From Cellvibrio sp. PSBB006 (GTDB lineage Bacteria > Pseudomonadota > Gammaproteobacteria > Pseudomonadales > Cellvibrionaceae): DNA of 64,000 nt. The stretch covers positions 1,550,001 to 1,614,000 of the forward strand of contig NZ_CP021382.1 in NCBI RefSeq assembly GCF_002162135.1, in the 5' to 3' direction. Positions within the stretch are counted from its first letter, which is position 1, and every line of letters begins with the position of its first letter. Shown here in pieces: positions 1 through 8,602 of the stretch. The notes under the pieces were generated by a model. That model was not told the origin of the DNA. It searched no databases and saw only the letters and a list, made by a program, of their open reading frames with translations. The position numbers were made by a program, and so were the translations under genes.

Positions 1-403
1 CCATATCAACAGCTTTGCACATGTCGTAGATTGTTAACGCGGCTACACTGGCAGCAGTCAATGCTTCCATCTCAACGCCGGTTTGTCCGGTCAATTTGCA
101 ATAACTCAAGATATCCACACTGTTTAATTCTTCTTTAATCTCAAATTCAACAGCAACTTTTGTCAATGCAAGCGGATGACAAAGTGGTATCAGATCAGCA
201 CATTTTTTTGCAGCCTGAATACCAGCAATACGTGCGACAGCCAGAACATCGCCTTTTTTTAAGGCGTTATTCAGGATTTGTTTGAGTGTTTCCGGTTGCA
301 TGGAAATACGCGCGAAAGCCCGCGCCTCACGACAAGTCATTGGCTTGTCGGAGACGTCCACCATACTGGCTTTACCTTGTTCATCAATATGGGTTAAGGC
401 CAT
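1..403 (-). CDS. moaC: MoaC, cyclic pyranopterin monophosphate synthase (3' end outside window)
   Basis: MoaC works with MoaA in the first step of molybdenum cofactor synthesis, forming cyclic pyranopterin monophosphate in the cytoplasm. Reading the minus strand from the ATG at 403 gives about 134 residues. The MoaC hallmarks are visible: an N-terminal [17 protein letters not shown] segment, the LIPLCHPL motif, and VEFEI...[29 protein letters not shown] near the end. The family is usually about 160 residues, so roughly 25 C-terminal residues lie beyond position 1. A purine-rich GAGAG lies just upstream of the ATG. The DUF481 gene on the same strand ends 17 bp upstream, so the two may be co-transcribed. 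Family assignment is secure. Confidence 0.93.
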   Translation of the reverse strand, partial: MALTHIDEQGKASMVDVSDKPMTCREARAFARISMQPETLKQILNNALKKGDVLAVARIAGIQAAKKCADLIPLCHPLALTKVAVEFEIKEELNSVDILSYCKLTGQTGVEMEALTAASVAALTIYDMCKAVDM

Positions 404-420
404 GTATTGCTCTCTCAAAT

Positions 421-1179
421 TTAAAAATTATAAACGAGGTTAACGTAGGTCATTGTGTCGGTTTTTTCTTTATCCGGTGCAACATCCGTATCATTGGCTA
501 CGTTAAAACCTACTTTCATTTGCATCGCATCGTTAATACGTGTGCTTAGAGAAGATTCCGCCACCGTGCGGGTGTTGTCCTCTCCCGACTCCACGCTCAA
601 AGTTTGTTTAAACTCTGCTGACGGGCTTATTTGCCAGGCAAGGCTGGCAGCACCCCGCAAGATTACCCCGCTTTCCCTCTGGATGCTCTCATCCTCTAGC
701 ACACGCTCACCACGGAAATAACCCGGACCGATTTCCGCGTCCAACTGCATGGTTTCACCGTTGTACAAACGGGTACCGTAACCCACAGCGACGGTGCTAT
801 ATGTTTCGTATGAACCAAATTCATCTTCGGTATGCGAACCAAACACGAAAAAATTGGAGTGTTCACTTTCTAATTGATAAGCGCTTTTGATGGAGCCGAA
901 ATATTTCTCTGCTGTTTTTTCTGTTGTCTTGGTGCCGTCATCCTGCGTCACCTGATCTTCTTTAAATAATGCGCTAAAAATATAGTGATTGTGCCAGCGA
1001 GTGAGGCGCTGTTTCGCATCAATTTTACCTTGCACGCTGGTGGTTTCCGTATTACCCGATGTTGCAATAACACCCAGCTCCGTCGAAACGGTCCACGGTT
1101 TGTTCTCGTCATCCTGAGCCATAACAAAAGGAGAGAATACTGAAACCGCGCCGGCCAGGAGAATAGATGGTCTGATCAT
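421..1179 (-). CDS. DUF481 (YdiY-type) outer-membrane beta-barrel protein
   Basis: The 252-residue protein begins with a cleavable signal peptide ([21 protein letters not shown]) and continues as alternating polar/aromatic strands typical of a small beta-barrel. It ends in an aromatic residue (VNLVYNF), the usual outer-membrane targeting signature. The [20 protein letters not shown] start and repeated [16 protein letters not shown] strands match the DUF481 family, known as salt-stress-induced or YdiY-like outer-membrane proteins. Molecular function in this family is not well defined. AAGGAAAAG precedes the ATG. It is transcribed toward moaC and diverges from dusA. Family call is good; function unknown. 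Confidence 0.8.
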   Translation of the reverse strand: MIRPSILLAGAVSVFSPFVMAQDDENKPWTVSTELGVIATSGNTETTSVQGKIDAKQRLTRWHNHYIFSALFKEDQVTQDDGTKTTEKTAEKYFGSIKSAYQLESEHSNFFVFGSHTEDEFGSYETYSTVAVGYGTRLYNGETMQLDAEIGPGYFRGERVLEDESIQRESGVILRGAASLAWQISPSAEFKQTLSVESGEDNTRTVAESSLSTRINDAMQMKVGFNVANDTDVAPDKEKTDTMTYVNLVYNF

Positions 1180-1375
1180 AACTTTTCCTTACATTACTGC
1201 AGCATGGCTGCGTTACCTACCTCACCTGAATACATCCAACCTCATGAAGTCTGCATCAAGCGAACCACAAGCGCAGCATTGTACACCATCAAAATGATGC
1301 AATTTGCGGCGCCCACTAAGGGAATTCGCAAATCTACGTGATAGAATTCGCCCTCTTTTTCCTTACCTAAACCGT

Positions 1376-2398
1376 ATGTCTGTGACTTCTGCTGGTTCAC
1401 CTGATCATCGTTTTTGCGCCGCACCCATGATGGAGTGGTCCGATACCCATTGTCGCTATTTCTGGCGCCTTTTAAGCAAAAAGGCCGTGTTATACACAGA
1501 AATGGTAACGACGGGCGCGTTGCTTCACGGAGACCACCAGCGCTTTTTGAGCTTTCACCCGCAGGAACATCCGCTGGCCTTACAACTGGGCGGCAGCGAT
1601 CCCCGCGCCCTGGCTGAATGTGCACGCATGGCCGAGGACTGGGGCTACGACGAGGTTAACCTGAACTGTGGCTGTCCCAGCGACCGGGTGCAAAACAATA
1701 TGATCGGTGCCTGCCTGATGGCGGAGCCGGAGCTGGTCGCCAATTGCATTGCAGACATGCAAAATGCAGTAAAGATTCCGGTGACGGTGAAACATCGCAT
1801 CGGTATCGACGAGATGGATGACTACGAGGGCCTACACCAATTTGTTAGTACGCTAGCTGATGCCGGCTGCAAAACATTTATCGTACATGCTCGCAAAGCC
1901 TGGCTGAAAGGCCTCAGTCCCAAGGAAAACCGTGAAATTCCTCCCCTCCAATACGACAAGGTTATTCGGCTGAAGCGCGAATTTCCCAATCTGGAAATTA
2001 TCATCAATGGTGGTATTACTGCCATGGAACAGTGTGAAACCTTGTTAGCTGATGTTGACGGGGTAATGCTCGGTCGAGAAATCTACAGCAACCCTTATCT
2101 TTTAGCCGAGGTGGATCAGCGCATCTACGGTAGCTCCGCCGCCTCGCCTTCGCGCGAAGCCATTATGGAGGGCTTTGTTGCTTACTGCGAGGAACAAATG
2201 ACCAAGGGCATTCGTCTCAATTACATGACCAGACACATCCTGGGGCTGTATCAAGGTATGCCGGGCGCTCGCCGTTTCCGCCGAACAATCAGTGAACAGG
2301 CGCATAAACCAAACGCTGATATCAAGGTTATCTATCAAGCAATGGCAGCGATGAATGGAGTTGATTTAAAGCCTGAGCATCCCAATCATGAGGGGTGA
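1376..2398 (+). CDS. dusA: tRNA-dihydrouridine(20/20a) synthase DusA
   Basis: DusA reduces uridine 20/20a in the tRNA D-loop using FMN and NADPH. The 340-residue protein carries the DusA-type signatures: APMMEWSDTHCR near the start, LYTEMVTTGA, HPLALQLGGSDP, the catalytic cysteine in NLNCGCPSDRVQ (about residue 100), VKHRIGID, FIVHARKAWLKGLSPKENRE and IINGGI. The phrase KGLSPKENREIPPL points to DusA rather than DusB or DusC. I chose the ATG at 1376, because the upstream in-frame extension (from 1304) has no family similarity. It is followed by tal on the same strand after 107 bp. Confidence 0.95.
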   Translation: MSVTSAGSPDHRFCAAPMMEWSDTHCRYFWRLLSKKAVLYTEMVTTGALLHGDHQRFLSFHPQEHPLALQLGGSDPRALAECARMAEDWGYDEVNLNCGCPSDRVQNNMIGACLMAEPELVANCIADMQNAVKIPVTVKHRIGIDEMDDYEGLHQFVSTLADAGCKTFIVHARKAWLKGLSPKENREIPPLQYDKVIRLKREFPNLEIIINGGITAMEQCETLLADVDGVMLGREIYSNPYLLAEVDQRIYGSSAASPSREAIMEGFVAYCEEQMTKGIRLNYMTRHILGLYQGMPGARRFRRTISEQAHKPNADIKVIYQAMAAMNGVDLKPEHPNHEG

Positions 2399-2505
2399 TA
2401 CCAGAATATCCCGGCTGACAACTTTCAGCCGCGCCCCATAAAGTATTACAATATCGGCTTATATTAAAACATACCAACAGCTTCGACCCTGACAGGACAA
2501 CAACA

Positions 2506-3462
2506 GTGACTACCAAACTTGAACAACTGAAAAAGATGACCGATGTAGTTGCCGATACCGGCGATATTGAGGCCATTCGTTTATACAAACCTGTGGACGC
2601 GACGACCAACCCTTCGCTGCTCTACAAGGCCGCGCAAATGCCCCAGTACCAGGATTTGCTACACAATTCCCTGACAGCGGCGAAAGGTGCCAAGGGCAGC
2701 GCCGAACAAATCAGTGCCGCTTGTGATCATTTGGCGGTAGCCATCGGTAGCGAAATTCTGAAACTGGTTCCTGGCCGTATCTCCACCGAAGTAGACGCAC
2801 GCTTGTCCTTTGATACTAAAGCCAGCATCGACAAAGCGCGCCACCTGATCGATTTATACCAAGAAGGCGGTATCGATAAATCACGCGTGCTGATCAAATT
2901 GGCATCAACCTGGGAAGGTATCCGTGCAGCCGAAATCCTGGAAAAAGAAGGTATTAACTGCAACCTCACCCTGCTCTTCGGCTTCAATCAGGCTTCTGCC
3001 TGCGCCGATGCTGGTGTATTTCTGATCTCGCCATTTGTCGGCCGAATTCTCGATTGGTACAAATCCAATACCGATAAAAAAGACTACACGCCGGAAGAAG
3101 ATCCGGGCGTAGTTTCAGTTCGCCGCATTTACAACTACTACAAACAACATGGTTATAAAACGGTAGTAATGGGTGCAAGTTTCCGCAATACCGGTGAAAT
3201 CGAAGCCTTGGCTGGTTGTGACCGACTGACCATCAGCCCACAACTTCTGCAAGAACTGGACAAAGACACCGGCGATCTCAAGCGCGTACTGTCACCGGAT
3301 AATGTTGGGGAAGCCATTACCAAGGTACATGACTCCGAAGCGAGCTTCCGTTTCGGCATGAACGACGACCCAATGGCCACCGATAAGCTCGCTGACGGTA
3401 TTCGTAATTTCGTGAAAGATCAGATTAACCTGGAAAACCTGCTTAAATCTCGTGCTCAGTAA
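2506..3462 (+). CDS. tal: Transaldolase (TalB type)
   Basis: Transaldolase moves a dihydroxyacetone unit between sugar phosphates in the non-oxidative pentose phosphate pathway. The 318-residue length and sequence fit the TalA/TalB subfamily: [18 protein letters not shown] at the start, the DATTNPSLL motif, and the Schiff-base lysine K131 in [15 protein letters not shown]. Translation starts with GTG at 2506; the protein then begins exactly as the family does. The last 11 bp overlap the next gene. Position after dusA and before the rssB/rssC pair matches the Pseudomonas gene order as I recall it. Confidence 0.97.
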   Translation: MTTKLEQLKKMTDVVADTGDIEAIRLYKPVDATTNPSLLYKAAQMPQYQDLLHNSLTAAKGAKGSAEQISAACDHLAVAIGSEILKLVPGRISTEVDARLSFDTKASIDKARHLIDLYQEGGIDKSRVLIKLASTWEGIRAAEILEKEGINCNLTLLFGFNQASACADAGVFLISPFVGRILDWYKSNTDKKDYTPEEDPGVVSVRRIYNYYKQHGYKTVVMGASFRNTGEIEALAGCDRLTISPQLLQELDKDTGDLKRVLSPDNVGEAITKVHDSEASFRFGMNDDPMATDKLADGIRNFVKDQINLENLLKSRAQ

Positions 3463-3913
3463 ACTATCAAGCTTCTTCGAACGCCACCTGCAGCCAGCAG
3501 GTGGCGCTTCGCCTTCCTTGTCCTTCGCCCAAAAACAGTTGGCGGTGGCAGCACTGTTAATTGAAGTCGCCACAGCTGACCATGTAATGGATGGCACAGA
3601 GCTCAACGCGCTGGTTAATTTATTGGAGCGAAAGTTCTCTTTGCCTCACGAACAATTGCTGGAATTAGCTGATCTCGCCAAAACTGAGGCTGCTGAGGCA
3701 ACATCGCTTTACCAGTTTACGCAGCTCATCAACAACGAATGCACTGCCTCGGAAAAATTTGAGTTAATCAAAGGTATGTGGGAAATCGCCTATGCCGACA
3801 ATCAACTCGACAAATATGAAGAGTATGTGATTCGTAAAGTAGCGGATTTAATTCACGTGAGCCATTCGGACTTTATTCGAGCGAAGAGTATCGTCAGAGC
3901 AGAGATAGGTTGA
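3452..3913 (+). CDS. TerB-like (tellurite-resistance/DjlA N-terminal fold) protein
   Basis: This 153-residue protein has the all-helical TerB-like pattern: [36 protein letters not shown], followed by a second repeat-like half with [28 protein letters not shown]. Paired acidic motifs (ADHVMDGTE and [10 protein letters not shown]) are the putative metal-binding turns of TerB-type domains. The start is GTG at 3452, inside the last codons of tal (11 bp overlap), which suggests translational coupling. The exact role of stand-alone TerB proteins in gammaproteobacteria is not established; tellurite resistance should not be assumed. It converges with the STAS gene. Confidence 0.75.
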   Translation: MLSKLSSFFERHLQPAGGASPSLSFAQKQLAVAALLIEVATADHVMDGTELNALVNLLERKFSLPHEQLLELADLAKTEAAEATSLYQFTQLINNECTASEKFELIKGMWEIAYADNQLDKYEEYVIRKVADLIHVSHSDFIRAKSIVRAEIG

Positions 3914-3928
3914 TCCGAGCATTTACGC

Positions 3929-4411
3929 TCAATTACATTCCAGCATCTTCACCAGGTTACGAAAGGTTGCGCTGTTTTCCTGGTTTAGTCCCATCAAAAT
4001 TTTGTGAGCTTCCAGTACTTTTTCCTTGACCTCATGTTCGTCATTTACATCCGCTGCCAGTTCCCGCGACGGGCAAACCGGCGTTTGCAGCTCATTAACA
4101 ATCGTAAAAATATCCTGAAAACCCATGGTCTGCAAAATGCGGTTGATGCTGGGATTAGTAGAGAGTATGACGGGGATAATGTTATGCCGATCCTGACCTT
4201 GTAGAGAGATTTTAGCCATCAGGCCGAGCGTTGTACTATCAATGGCTTCCGCTTCCGATAAATCAAACAAGACCGCAGAAAAGTCCTCGGCACCAAACAT
4301 GGAGTCAATGAACTGATCAAAGGAAATACATAAGGTTAAACGGACATCACCTACCATCTTGATCACGTAAACGCCTTCATGATCGGCAACCAGAATCTGC
4401 CCGGGTCGCAT
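3929..4411 (-). CDS. rssC: STAS-domain anti-sigma-factor antagonist (RssC-like)
   Basis: This 160-residue cytoplasmic protein has a STAS domain in its first ~105 residues. The DLSEAEAIDSTTLGLMAKIS segment contains the serine position that is normally phosphorylated in anti-anti-sigma factors. A C-terminal tail of about 55 residues, rich in acidic and Lys residues, follows. It begins 2 bp after the stop of the response regulator/phosphatase gene, so the pair is surely co-transcribed; its SD (AGAGG) lies in the end of that gene. In Pseudomonas a homologous pair (RssB with RssC) acts in the general stress response and RpoS turnover. Homology to that pair is inferred from order, length and domains. 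HsbA-like function is the alternative. Confidence 0.78.
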   Translation of the reverse strand: MRPGQILVADHEGVYVIKMVGDVRLTLCISFDQFIDSMFGAEDFSAVLFDLSEAEAIDSTTLGLMAKISLQGQDRHNIIPVILSTNPSINRILQTMGFQDIFTIVNELQTPVCPSRELAADVNDEHEVKEKVLEAHKILMGLNQENSATFRNLVKMLECN

Positions 4412-4413
4412 GC

Positions 4414-5601
4414 TTATTTACCTCTGGTAATCGTCAGTATCGCGATATCATCGGGAGTTTCCCCAATCTCTTTTATCGCTAACGCATCGCATACAGATTC
4501 AAGGCTTTGCCCCTGCTGTGCGATTAAATTCAGTAGATGGGCTTCTTTATCCAGCAATTCTTTTTGCGGCAGTATTTCCAACACCCCATCGGAGAAACAA
4601 ATTAATGAGAACTCCTCTGGTAACTGTAGCGTATAAATTTGCCATGTCACGTTTTTGAAGATACCCACCGGTTTACCGAAACCCTCCAGAAACCTTGCAC
4701 CGTCCGCGGTAACCAGAATCGGCATCGGTAAATGCCCTGCCACCACATAACGCATCTCCCTTGTCAGTGTGTCTATTACTCCGACAAAGAAAGTGAGGTG
4801 ATGATTCAATCGTGTTTCATTCAATTCACGGTTTATGATTTGCAGCATGGCATCCGTGCCGCGCTCGAAAGAATCCGCATCGCCGAAGAGCCCTTCTTCA
4901 CGAACCATACGACTAACAATGTGCTTGAGCCAGATAGTAACGAAGGCCGATGAAGCGCCATGACCTGAAACATCAGCAAGATAAAACGCCAGATAGCGCT
5001 TTTTGATATGAGCGTAATCAACAAAATCACCACTCAGGTATAAAGAGGGGGCGATATAGTGCCCGACATCATAACCGTCGTGAGTGTGCAAGCGGGTAGG
5101 CATCAATCGACGTTGTACCTGGCGTCCCGCCAGCTGATCACGCTCCAGAATTCGCAGATGCTCCCGCAACCCGCGATTAGCCTGTTCAAGTTTGTCCCGG
5201 TAGCGCTGGTTTTGCAGTATCAGGTCGCTATGATCCAATGCCTTGCGCACTGAATGCACAAGCATTTCCATATCCATAATTGGCTTAATCAGGTAATCGC
5301 GCGCGCCCAAGCGCAATGCTGTGACTACATCGCTCATAACGCCCGCGCCGGAGATAACAATAACCGGGAGGTCGGGGAGTTGTTCATGGAGTTGCTGCAA
5401 GACTTGTAGACCGTCAAGGTCGGGCATACGCAGGTCAGTAATGACCAGATCGGGAAGGTTTTCGGCGATAGCGCGGACACCCGAGCTGCCATCGGCGACC
5501 TGGATGACCTCAAAGCCGCTATCTTCGAGGTATGTTGCGACACTCTGACGAACAAGGGTATCGTCGTCGATGATGAGCAGTTTTCTACTTCTGTCTGTCA
5601 T
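4414..5601 (-). CDS. rssB: Response regulator with PP2C/SpoIIE phosphatase domain (RssB-like)
   Basis: The 395-residue protein has a receiver domain (residues ~8-122: IIDDD acid cluster, phospho-acceptor D56 in VITDLRMPDLDG, S84 in VISGAG, K106 in YLIKP). A coiled-coil linker (~125-165) and a PP2C/SpoIIE-type Ser/Thr phosphatase (~170-395) follow. Metal-site motifs of the phosphatase are visible as LSGDFVDY, LADVSGHG, CFSDGVLE and DDIAILT. There is no HATPase (kinase) domain, unlike HsbR. The expected substrate is the phosphorylated STAS partner encoded directly downstream. Such partner-switching modules connect an unknown histidine kinase to sigma-factor control. No kinase gene is adjacent. 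Confidence 0.82.
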   Translation of the reverse strand: MTDRSRKLLIIDDDTLVRQSVATYLEDSGFEVIQVADGSSGVRAIAENLPDLVITDLRMPDLDGLQVLQQLHEQLPDLPVIVISGAGVMSDVVTALRLGARDYLIKPIMDMEMLVHSVRKALDHSDLILQNQRYRDKLEQANRGLREHLRILERDQLAGRQVQRRLMPTRLHTHDGYDVGHYIAPSLYLSGDFVDYAHIKKRYLAFYLADVSGHGASSAFVTIWLKHIVSRMVREEGLFGDADSFERGTDAMLQIINRELNETRLNHHLTFFVGVIDTLTREMRYVVAGHLPMPILVTADGARFLEGFGKPVGIFKNVTWQIYTLQLPEEFSLICFSDGVLEILPQKELLDKEAHLLNLIAQQGQSLESVCDALAIKEIGETPDDIAILTITRGK

Positions 5602-5848
5602 CCCTAGCCCTGTCAGACACCTGTGGAATCATGTTTATACACGCTGCGAGGCGCATAACACTACTCTCTTATCTGACCTTAAGCAAGCTGTTAAAAACCG
5701 CGTTTTTAACGTACCTTAAACCCAACTTTGCCACCGAGTGGCTGTGCTAGACTCTTACTGCCTGCTGATACTTTTTACGTCTGTTCCTGCTGTCTATCGA
5801 GCTGCCCGTTCCGGCGGCTTTCATAATGAAGATAACGAGGAGTGAGCC

Positions 5849-6157
5849 ATGAGCCTGTCGGATAAAGCCTATAGCGAGAAAAGAGATTTTATACGCATGA
5901 AAATCAGCGCTCCGCTGACGGCCACGCTTTCGGCAGATCAACGGGTGTTTGAGGGCAATTGCCTGGATCTCAGCGGCGGCGGAATGAGAGTTGAAACGAA
6001 TGAAAATATCGCGACGGGCACCGAACTGGACGTCGAAGTGTCTTCAGATCATGGCCATAATCCGACACTTAAAGCCAGAACGCGGGTAGTACGTTCAATA
6101 TCAAACGATAAAGGCACGTATGAGCTGGGCCTGGAGATTGTAGAAGTCCTCAAATGA
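5849..6157 (+). CDS. PilZ-domain c-di-GMP-binding protein
   Basis: A 102-residue single-domain protein. Both PilZ signature elements are present: the RxxxR motif (R12-DFI-R16) and the DxSxxG motif (D40-L-S42-GG-G45), so c-di-GMP binding is likely. The ATG at 5849 is preceded by AACGAGGAGTGAGCC, a strong SD. It lies between the rssB/rssC pair and mlaA, the same neighbourhood in which P. aeruginosa carries a PilZ gene. It is divergent from rssB. Its output target cannot be read from the sequence. The window also encodes a dual GGDEF-EAL enzyme that could affect its ligand. Confidence 0.9.
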   Translation: MSLSDKAYSEKRDFIRMKISAPLTATLSADQRVFEGNCLDLSGGGMRVETNENIATGTELDVEVSSDHGHNPTLKARTRVVRSISNDKGTYELGLEIVEVLK

Positions 6158-6196
6158 GGCTTCTACATTCTATAAAGTTCTCAGCCACTGAATAAA

Positions 6197-6943
6197 TTAG
6201 TAGCCAAAATCTTCAGCATCACCAAACTCATCGTCCAGACCAAAGTCATCCTCTACTTCGCCGTCATTGATCAGAAACTGACGCCTCTGTAAGTATGCAT
6301 CCCGGATAAACGTGTAACGATCTCCTGTGATGTGGCGCTCCAGATCCAGTAAATTTGCACGGGTATTAAGCAGAGATACACCAGTAACCGTATTGCGTGT
6401 CGGGATGTGATCGATATAAGTGCGGGGATCAGAATAAACATTCACTGGTGTGGCAAGACCATCACGCAATGTGCTTGGCCCCAAAAATGGCAGCACGATG
6501 TAAGGCCCCTGATCCACCCCCCAAACAGCCAGGGTTTGTCCAAAGTCCTCGCCATCACTGGCTTTCATACCCATGTGCTGAGCCACATCAAATAGCCCGG
6601 CCAAGCCCACGGTACTATTGACCAAAAAGCGACCGGTATCATTAGCGGCTTGCTTGCCTTTACCTTGCAGCACATCATTCAAGACATTAGGAACTTCCAT
6701 AACATTATCGATGACGTTGTCCACGCCCTTCCTGACGAATCCGGGCGTCACAAAAACGTACCCTTTCGCCAGAGGCCGAAAGAGAAAACGGTCCGTCACA
6801 TCATTAAAAGCAAACATGGCGCGATTAAAACCTTGCCAGGGGTCCGCCTCTTCCTGGGCATAACCGGGTAGGCTTAGAGTCGCCATGGCCAGCAAGCCAG
6901 CGAACGCAACGGATTTGCGGGTAACGTAATTAATTTGTCTCAC
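6197..6943 (-). CDS. mlaA: MlaA/VacJ-family outer-membrane phospholipid transport protein, no lipobox
   Basis: MlaA removes mislocalised phospholipids from the outer leaflet of the outer membrane and passes them to the Mla pathway. The 248-residue protein shows the family core: DPWQGFNRAMFAFND, a long amphipathic helix region, and DFGQTLAVWGVDQGPYIVLPFLGPSTLRDG, then DPRTYID. Enteric MlaA is a lipoprotein, but here the signal peptide ends LSLPGYAQEEADPW with no cysteine, so it would be cleaved by signal peptidase I. The C-terminus is strongly acidic (EVEDDFGLDDEFGDAEDFGY). The start is GTG at 6943 with only a weak SD. The rest of the mla operon is not in the window. Confidence 0.88.
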   Translation of the reverse strand: MRQINYVTRKSVAFAGLLAMATLSLPGYAQEEADPWQGFNRAMFAFNDVTDRFLFRPLAKGYVFVTPGFVRKGVDNVIDNVMEVPNVLNDVLQGKGKQAANDTGRFLVNSTVGLAGLFDVAQHMGMKASDGEDFGQTLAVWGVDQGPYIVLPFLGPSTLRDGLATPVNVYSDPRTYIDHIPTRNTVTGVSLLNTRANLLDLERHITGDRYTFIRDAYLQRRQFLINDGEVEDDFGLDDEFGDAEDFGY

Positions 6944-7184
6944 AGTTGGGTCTCATGTGAAGTTGAGCACTAGGGCTGGAAAATCAACATCGGGGACAAC
7001 AAACAGAGTGTGAGGCTGATTGATGGTTCCCATTCCATTGAACCATCGTGCCATCAACACCGTGAAGGCGCGCCCTGAGATAAGGGTACCACTTTACCGA
7101 AAGGCCTTGATGACGACAACAGCGCCATGCACCATAAGCAATTTAGCGAACGATGTTTAAAAGGATATTAAAAAGAAAAGTCAG

Positions 7185-7583
7185 CTAGAGACATTCATAA
7201 AGCAACCTGATGGTCAACTTATCCTCAACAGGGAGAAATAGCTCATCAGTAATCCGAAATCCTTGCATACACTCCTGACTGATTGTTGACAACAATGTGT
7301 AGCGCGCCGTCGCAAGGGATTCTGCATCTTTCACGGGTGGAGACATTTTTATTGAGGCTCGCGTATTGCCTGCTATGGATTGCGAACTTGATGCAGATGA
7401 AGAAGATATCTCTCGCTTAAACCAACGATGTACAGCTCCATTCAAACCAGTATCCTTATAATCACAGTCATCGGATGCATTCACGTTCAATGATTCCGCC
7501 GCATCTACCGCTGGCTCGCATTCTTCGGCACTTGCCAGGTTCACACCACCCATACAAAGCAATACAACCAATAACCTTTTCAT
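7185..7583 (-). CDS. Small secreted protein of unknown function
   Basis: I do not recognise this family. From the ATG at 7583 (SD GGAAG, 5-nt spacing; an in-frame TTG lies 12 bp upstream) it encodes about 132 residues. A signal peptide (MKRLLVVLLCMGGVNLASA) is followed by EECEPAVDAAESLNVNASDDCDYKD, a Ser-rich stretch (SSSSASSSQS), then a C-terminal part ending in LLYECL. Four cysteines in the mature part could form two disulfides. It lies downstream of the porin gene but is separated from it by the porin terminator. The segment from 6944 to 7184 between this gene and mlaA shows no further coding signal. Confidence 0.6.
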   Translation of the reverse strand: MKRLLVVLLCMGGVNLASAEECEPAVDAAESLNVNASDDCDYKDTGLNGAVHRWFKREISSSSASSSQSIAGNTRASIKMSPPVKDAESLATARYTLLSTISQECMQGFRITDELFLPVEDKLTIRLLYECL

Positions 7584-7610
7584 CTGGACTTCCAATAATT
7601 TTTACCTACT

Positions 7611-7634
7611 AAAAAGGGTGCATATGCACCCTTT
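7611..7634 (-). terminator. Porin intrinsic terminator (perfect palindrome)
   Basis: Positions 7613-7634 form a perfect 22-bp palindrome (AAAGGGTGCAT / ATGCACCCTTT). Read on the minus strand it lies about 30 bp after the porin stop codon and runs into TTTTT, giving a classic intrinsic terminator. It separates the porin from the small secreted-protein gene. Confidence 0.85.
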
Positions 7635-7663
7635 ATGTTGACGCCGTCAGTGCAACTTCAGTA

Positions 7664-8602
7664 TTAGAATTTCAAATCTAAACCAATACCGAGGTAATCA
7701 TCATCGCGCTGAGCAACTTCCAGTACATCCTGATTCTCAATCGCGGTGTAGTACCCGTAAAGAGTCGCACTTTTAGATAGCTTGTAGTCGACACCCACAC
7801 TGGCACTTTCGCCGTCTAATGCAGCCGGAGACAATTTAAGATCTGACTCGCCATACTGGGCTTTTAATGCCCACGCATCAGTCACACTCCACAATGCTGA
7901 AACCAGGAAGCCATCACTGTCATCAATACCGTCGACATCTGTGCTTTCAAACATCGCACCCAGTTGCACCGGGCCAAGATTAACACGACCAACTGCACGG
8001 ACAATATCAATACCTTCTGCCTGTACATCCTGGTCCATAGCAACACCAAGATATAAATTAGATGTGCTATAGCCTAACGATGCGGAGACACCGTCATCAA
8101 TGTCATCATCTTCTTTTGTAATATAAGCCACTGTCGCAGTGAAAGGACCAAAAGAACCCGGGGTAACGTATTGCACAATATTGCTGGCTCGTGTTTCACC
8201 ATTGAAAATGTGCGCAAGATCGCCTTCAAGATCGTTAAACAGATCTACTTTCTCCTGAACCGCTTTCAAAGGCGTGTCGAAATTCCCGCCCATGATAGTA
8301 CCGGCTTTACCTTGCAAACCGACAAAAATATTACGCTGACCAAAGGTTTGGCCATTGCCACCCACACCATCATCCATTTCGGTCTGGTACTCAAATTGAT
8401 AAATCACTTTAAGGCCATCAGAAATCACTTCATCGCCTTTGATGCCAATACGCGACGCGTTACTGACCAGCTCGATTTTTGAGTCCCCGCCTTCGTCTGC
8501 GTTCTGCAGCGAAACATTCGCTTTACCATAGACGGTCACATCAGCCATAGCACTCAACGGGAGAAACGCTGCAATAGCAGCAGGTAATAATGCTTTTTTC
8601 AT
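7664..8602 (-). CDS. Gram-negative trimeric-type porin
   Basis: From the ATG at 8602 the protein has 312 residues: a signal peptide (MKKALLPAAIAAFLPLSAMA) then DVTVYGKANVSLQNAD, the typical first strand of general bacterial porins. The pattern continues with SRIGIKGDE, GLKVIYQFEYQ, RNIFVGLQGKAGTIMGGNFDTP and a C-terminal strand ending GIGLDLKF (terminal Phe). It forms a passive outer-membrane channel. Substrate selectivity cannot be read from sequence. The in-frame extension back to 8698 has no signal-peptide character and was not used. Its 5' region is long and AT-rich, so regulated expression is plausible. Confidence 0.88.
   Translation of the reverse strand: MKKALLPAAIAAFLPLSAMADVTVYGKANVSLQNADEGGDSKIELVSNASRIGIKGDEVISDGLKVIYQFEYQTEMDDGVGGNGQTFGQRNIFVGLQGKAGTIMGGNFDTPLKAVQEKVDLFNDLEGDLAHIFNGETRASNIVQYVTPGSFGPFTATVAYITKEDDDIDDGVSASLGYSTSNLYLGVAMDQDVQAEGIDIVRAVGRVNLGPVQLGAMFESTDVDGIDDSDGFLVSALWSVTDAWALKAQYGESDLKLSPAALDGESASVGVDYKLSKSATLYGYYTAIENQDVLEVAQRDDDYLGIGLDLKF

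Noticed and set aside
1242..1625. Minus-strand ORF of 127 codons
   Set aside because: It lies antisense to the start of dusA, has no family similarity and no SD. It is a shadow of the dusA coding frame.
2400..2505. Hairpin GGCTGA-CAACTT-TCAGCC between dusA and tal as terminator
   Set aside because: No T-run follows, so it is not a convincing intrinsic terminator.
3452..3913. Tellurite resistance function for the TerB-like gene
   Set aside because: Only the fold is supported. No terC/terD/terE genes are nearby, so a resistance role is not claimed.
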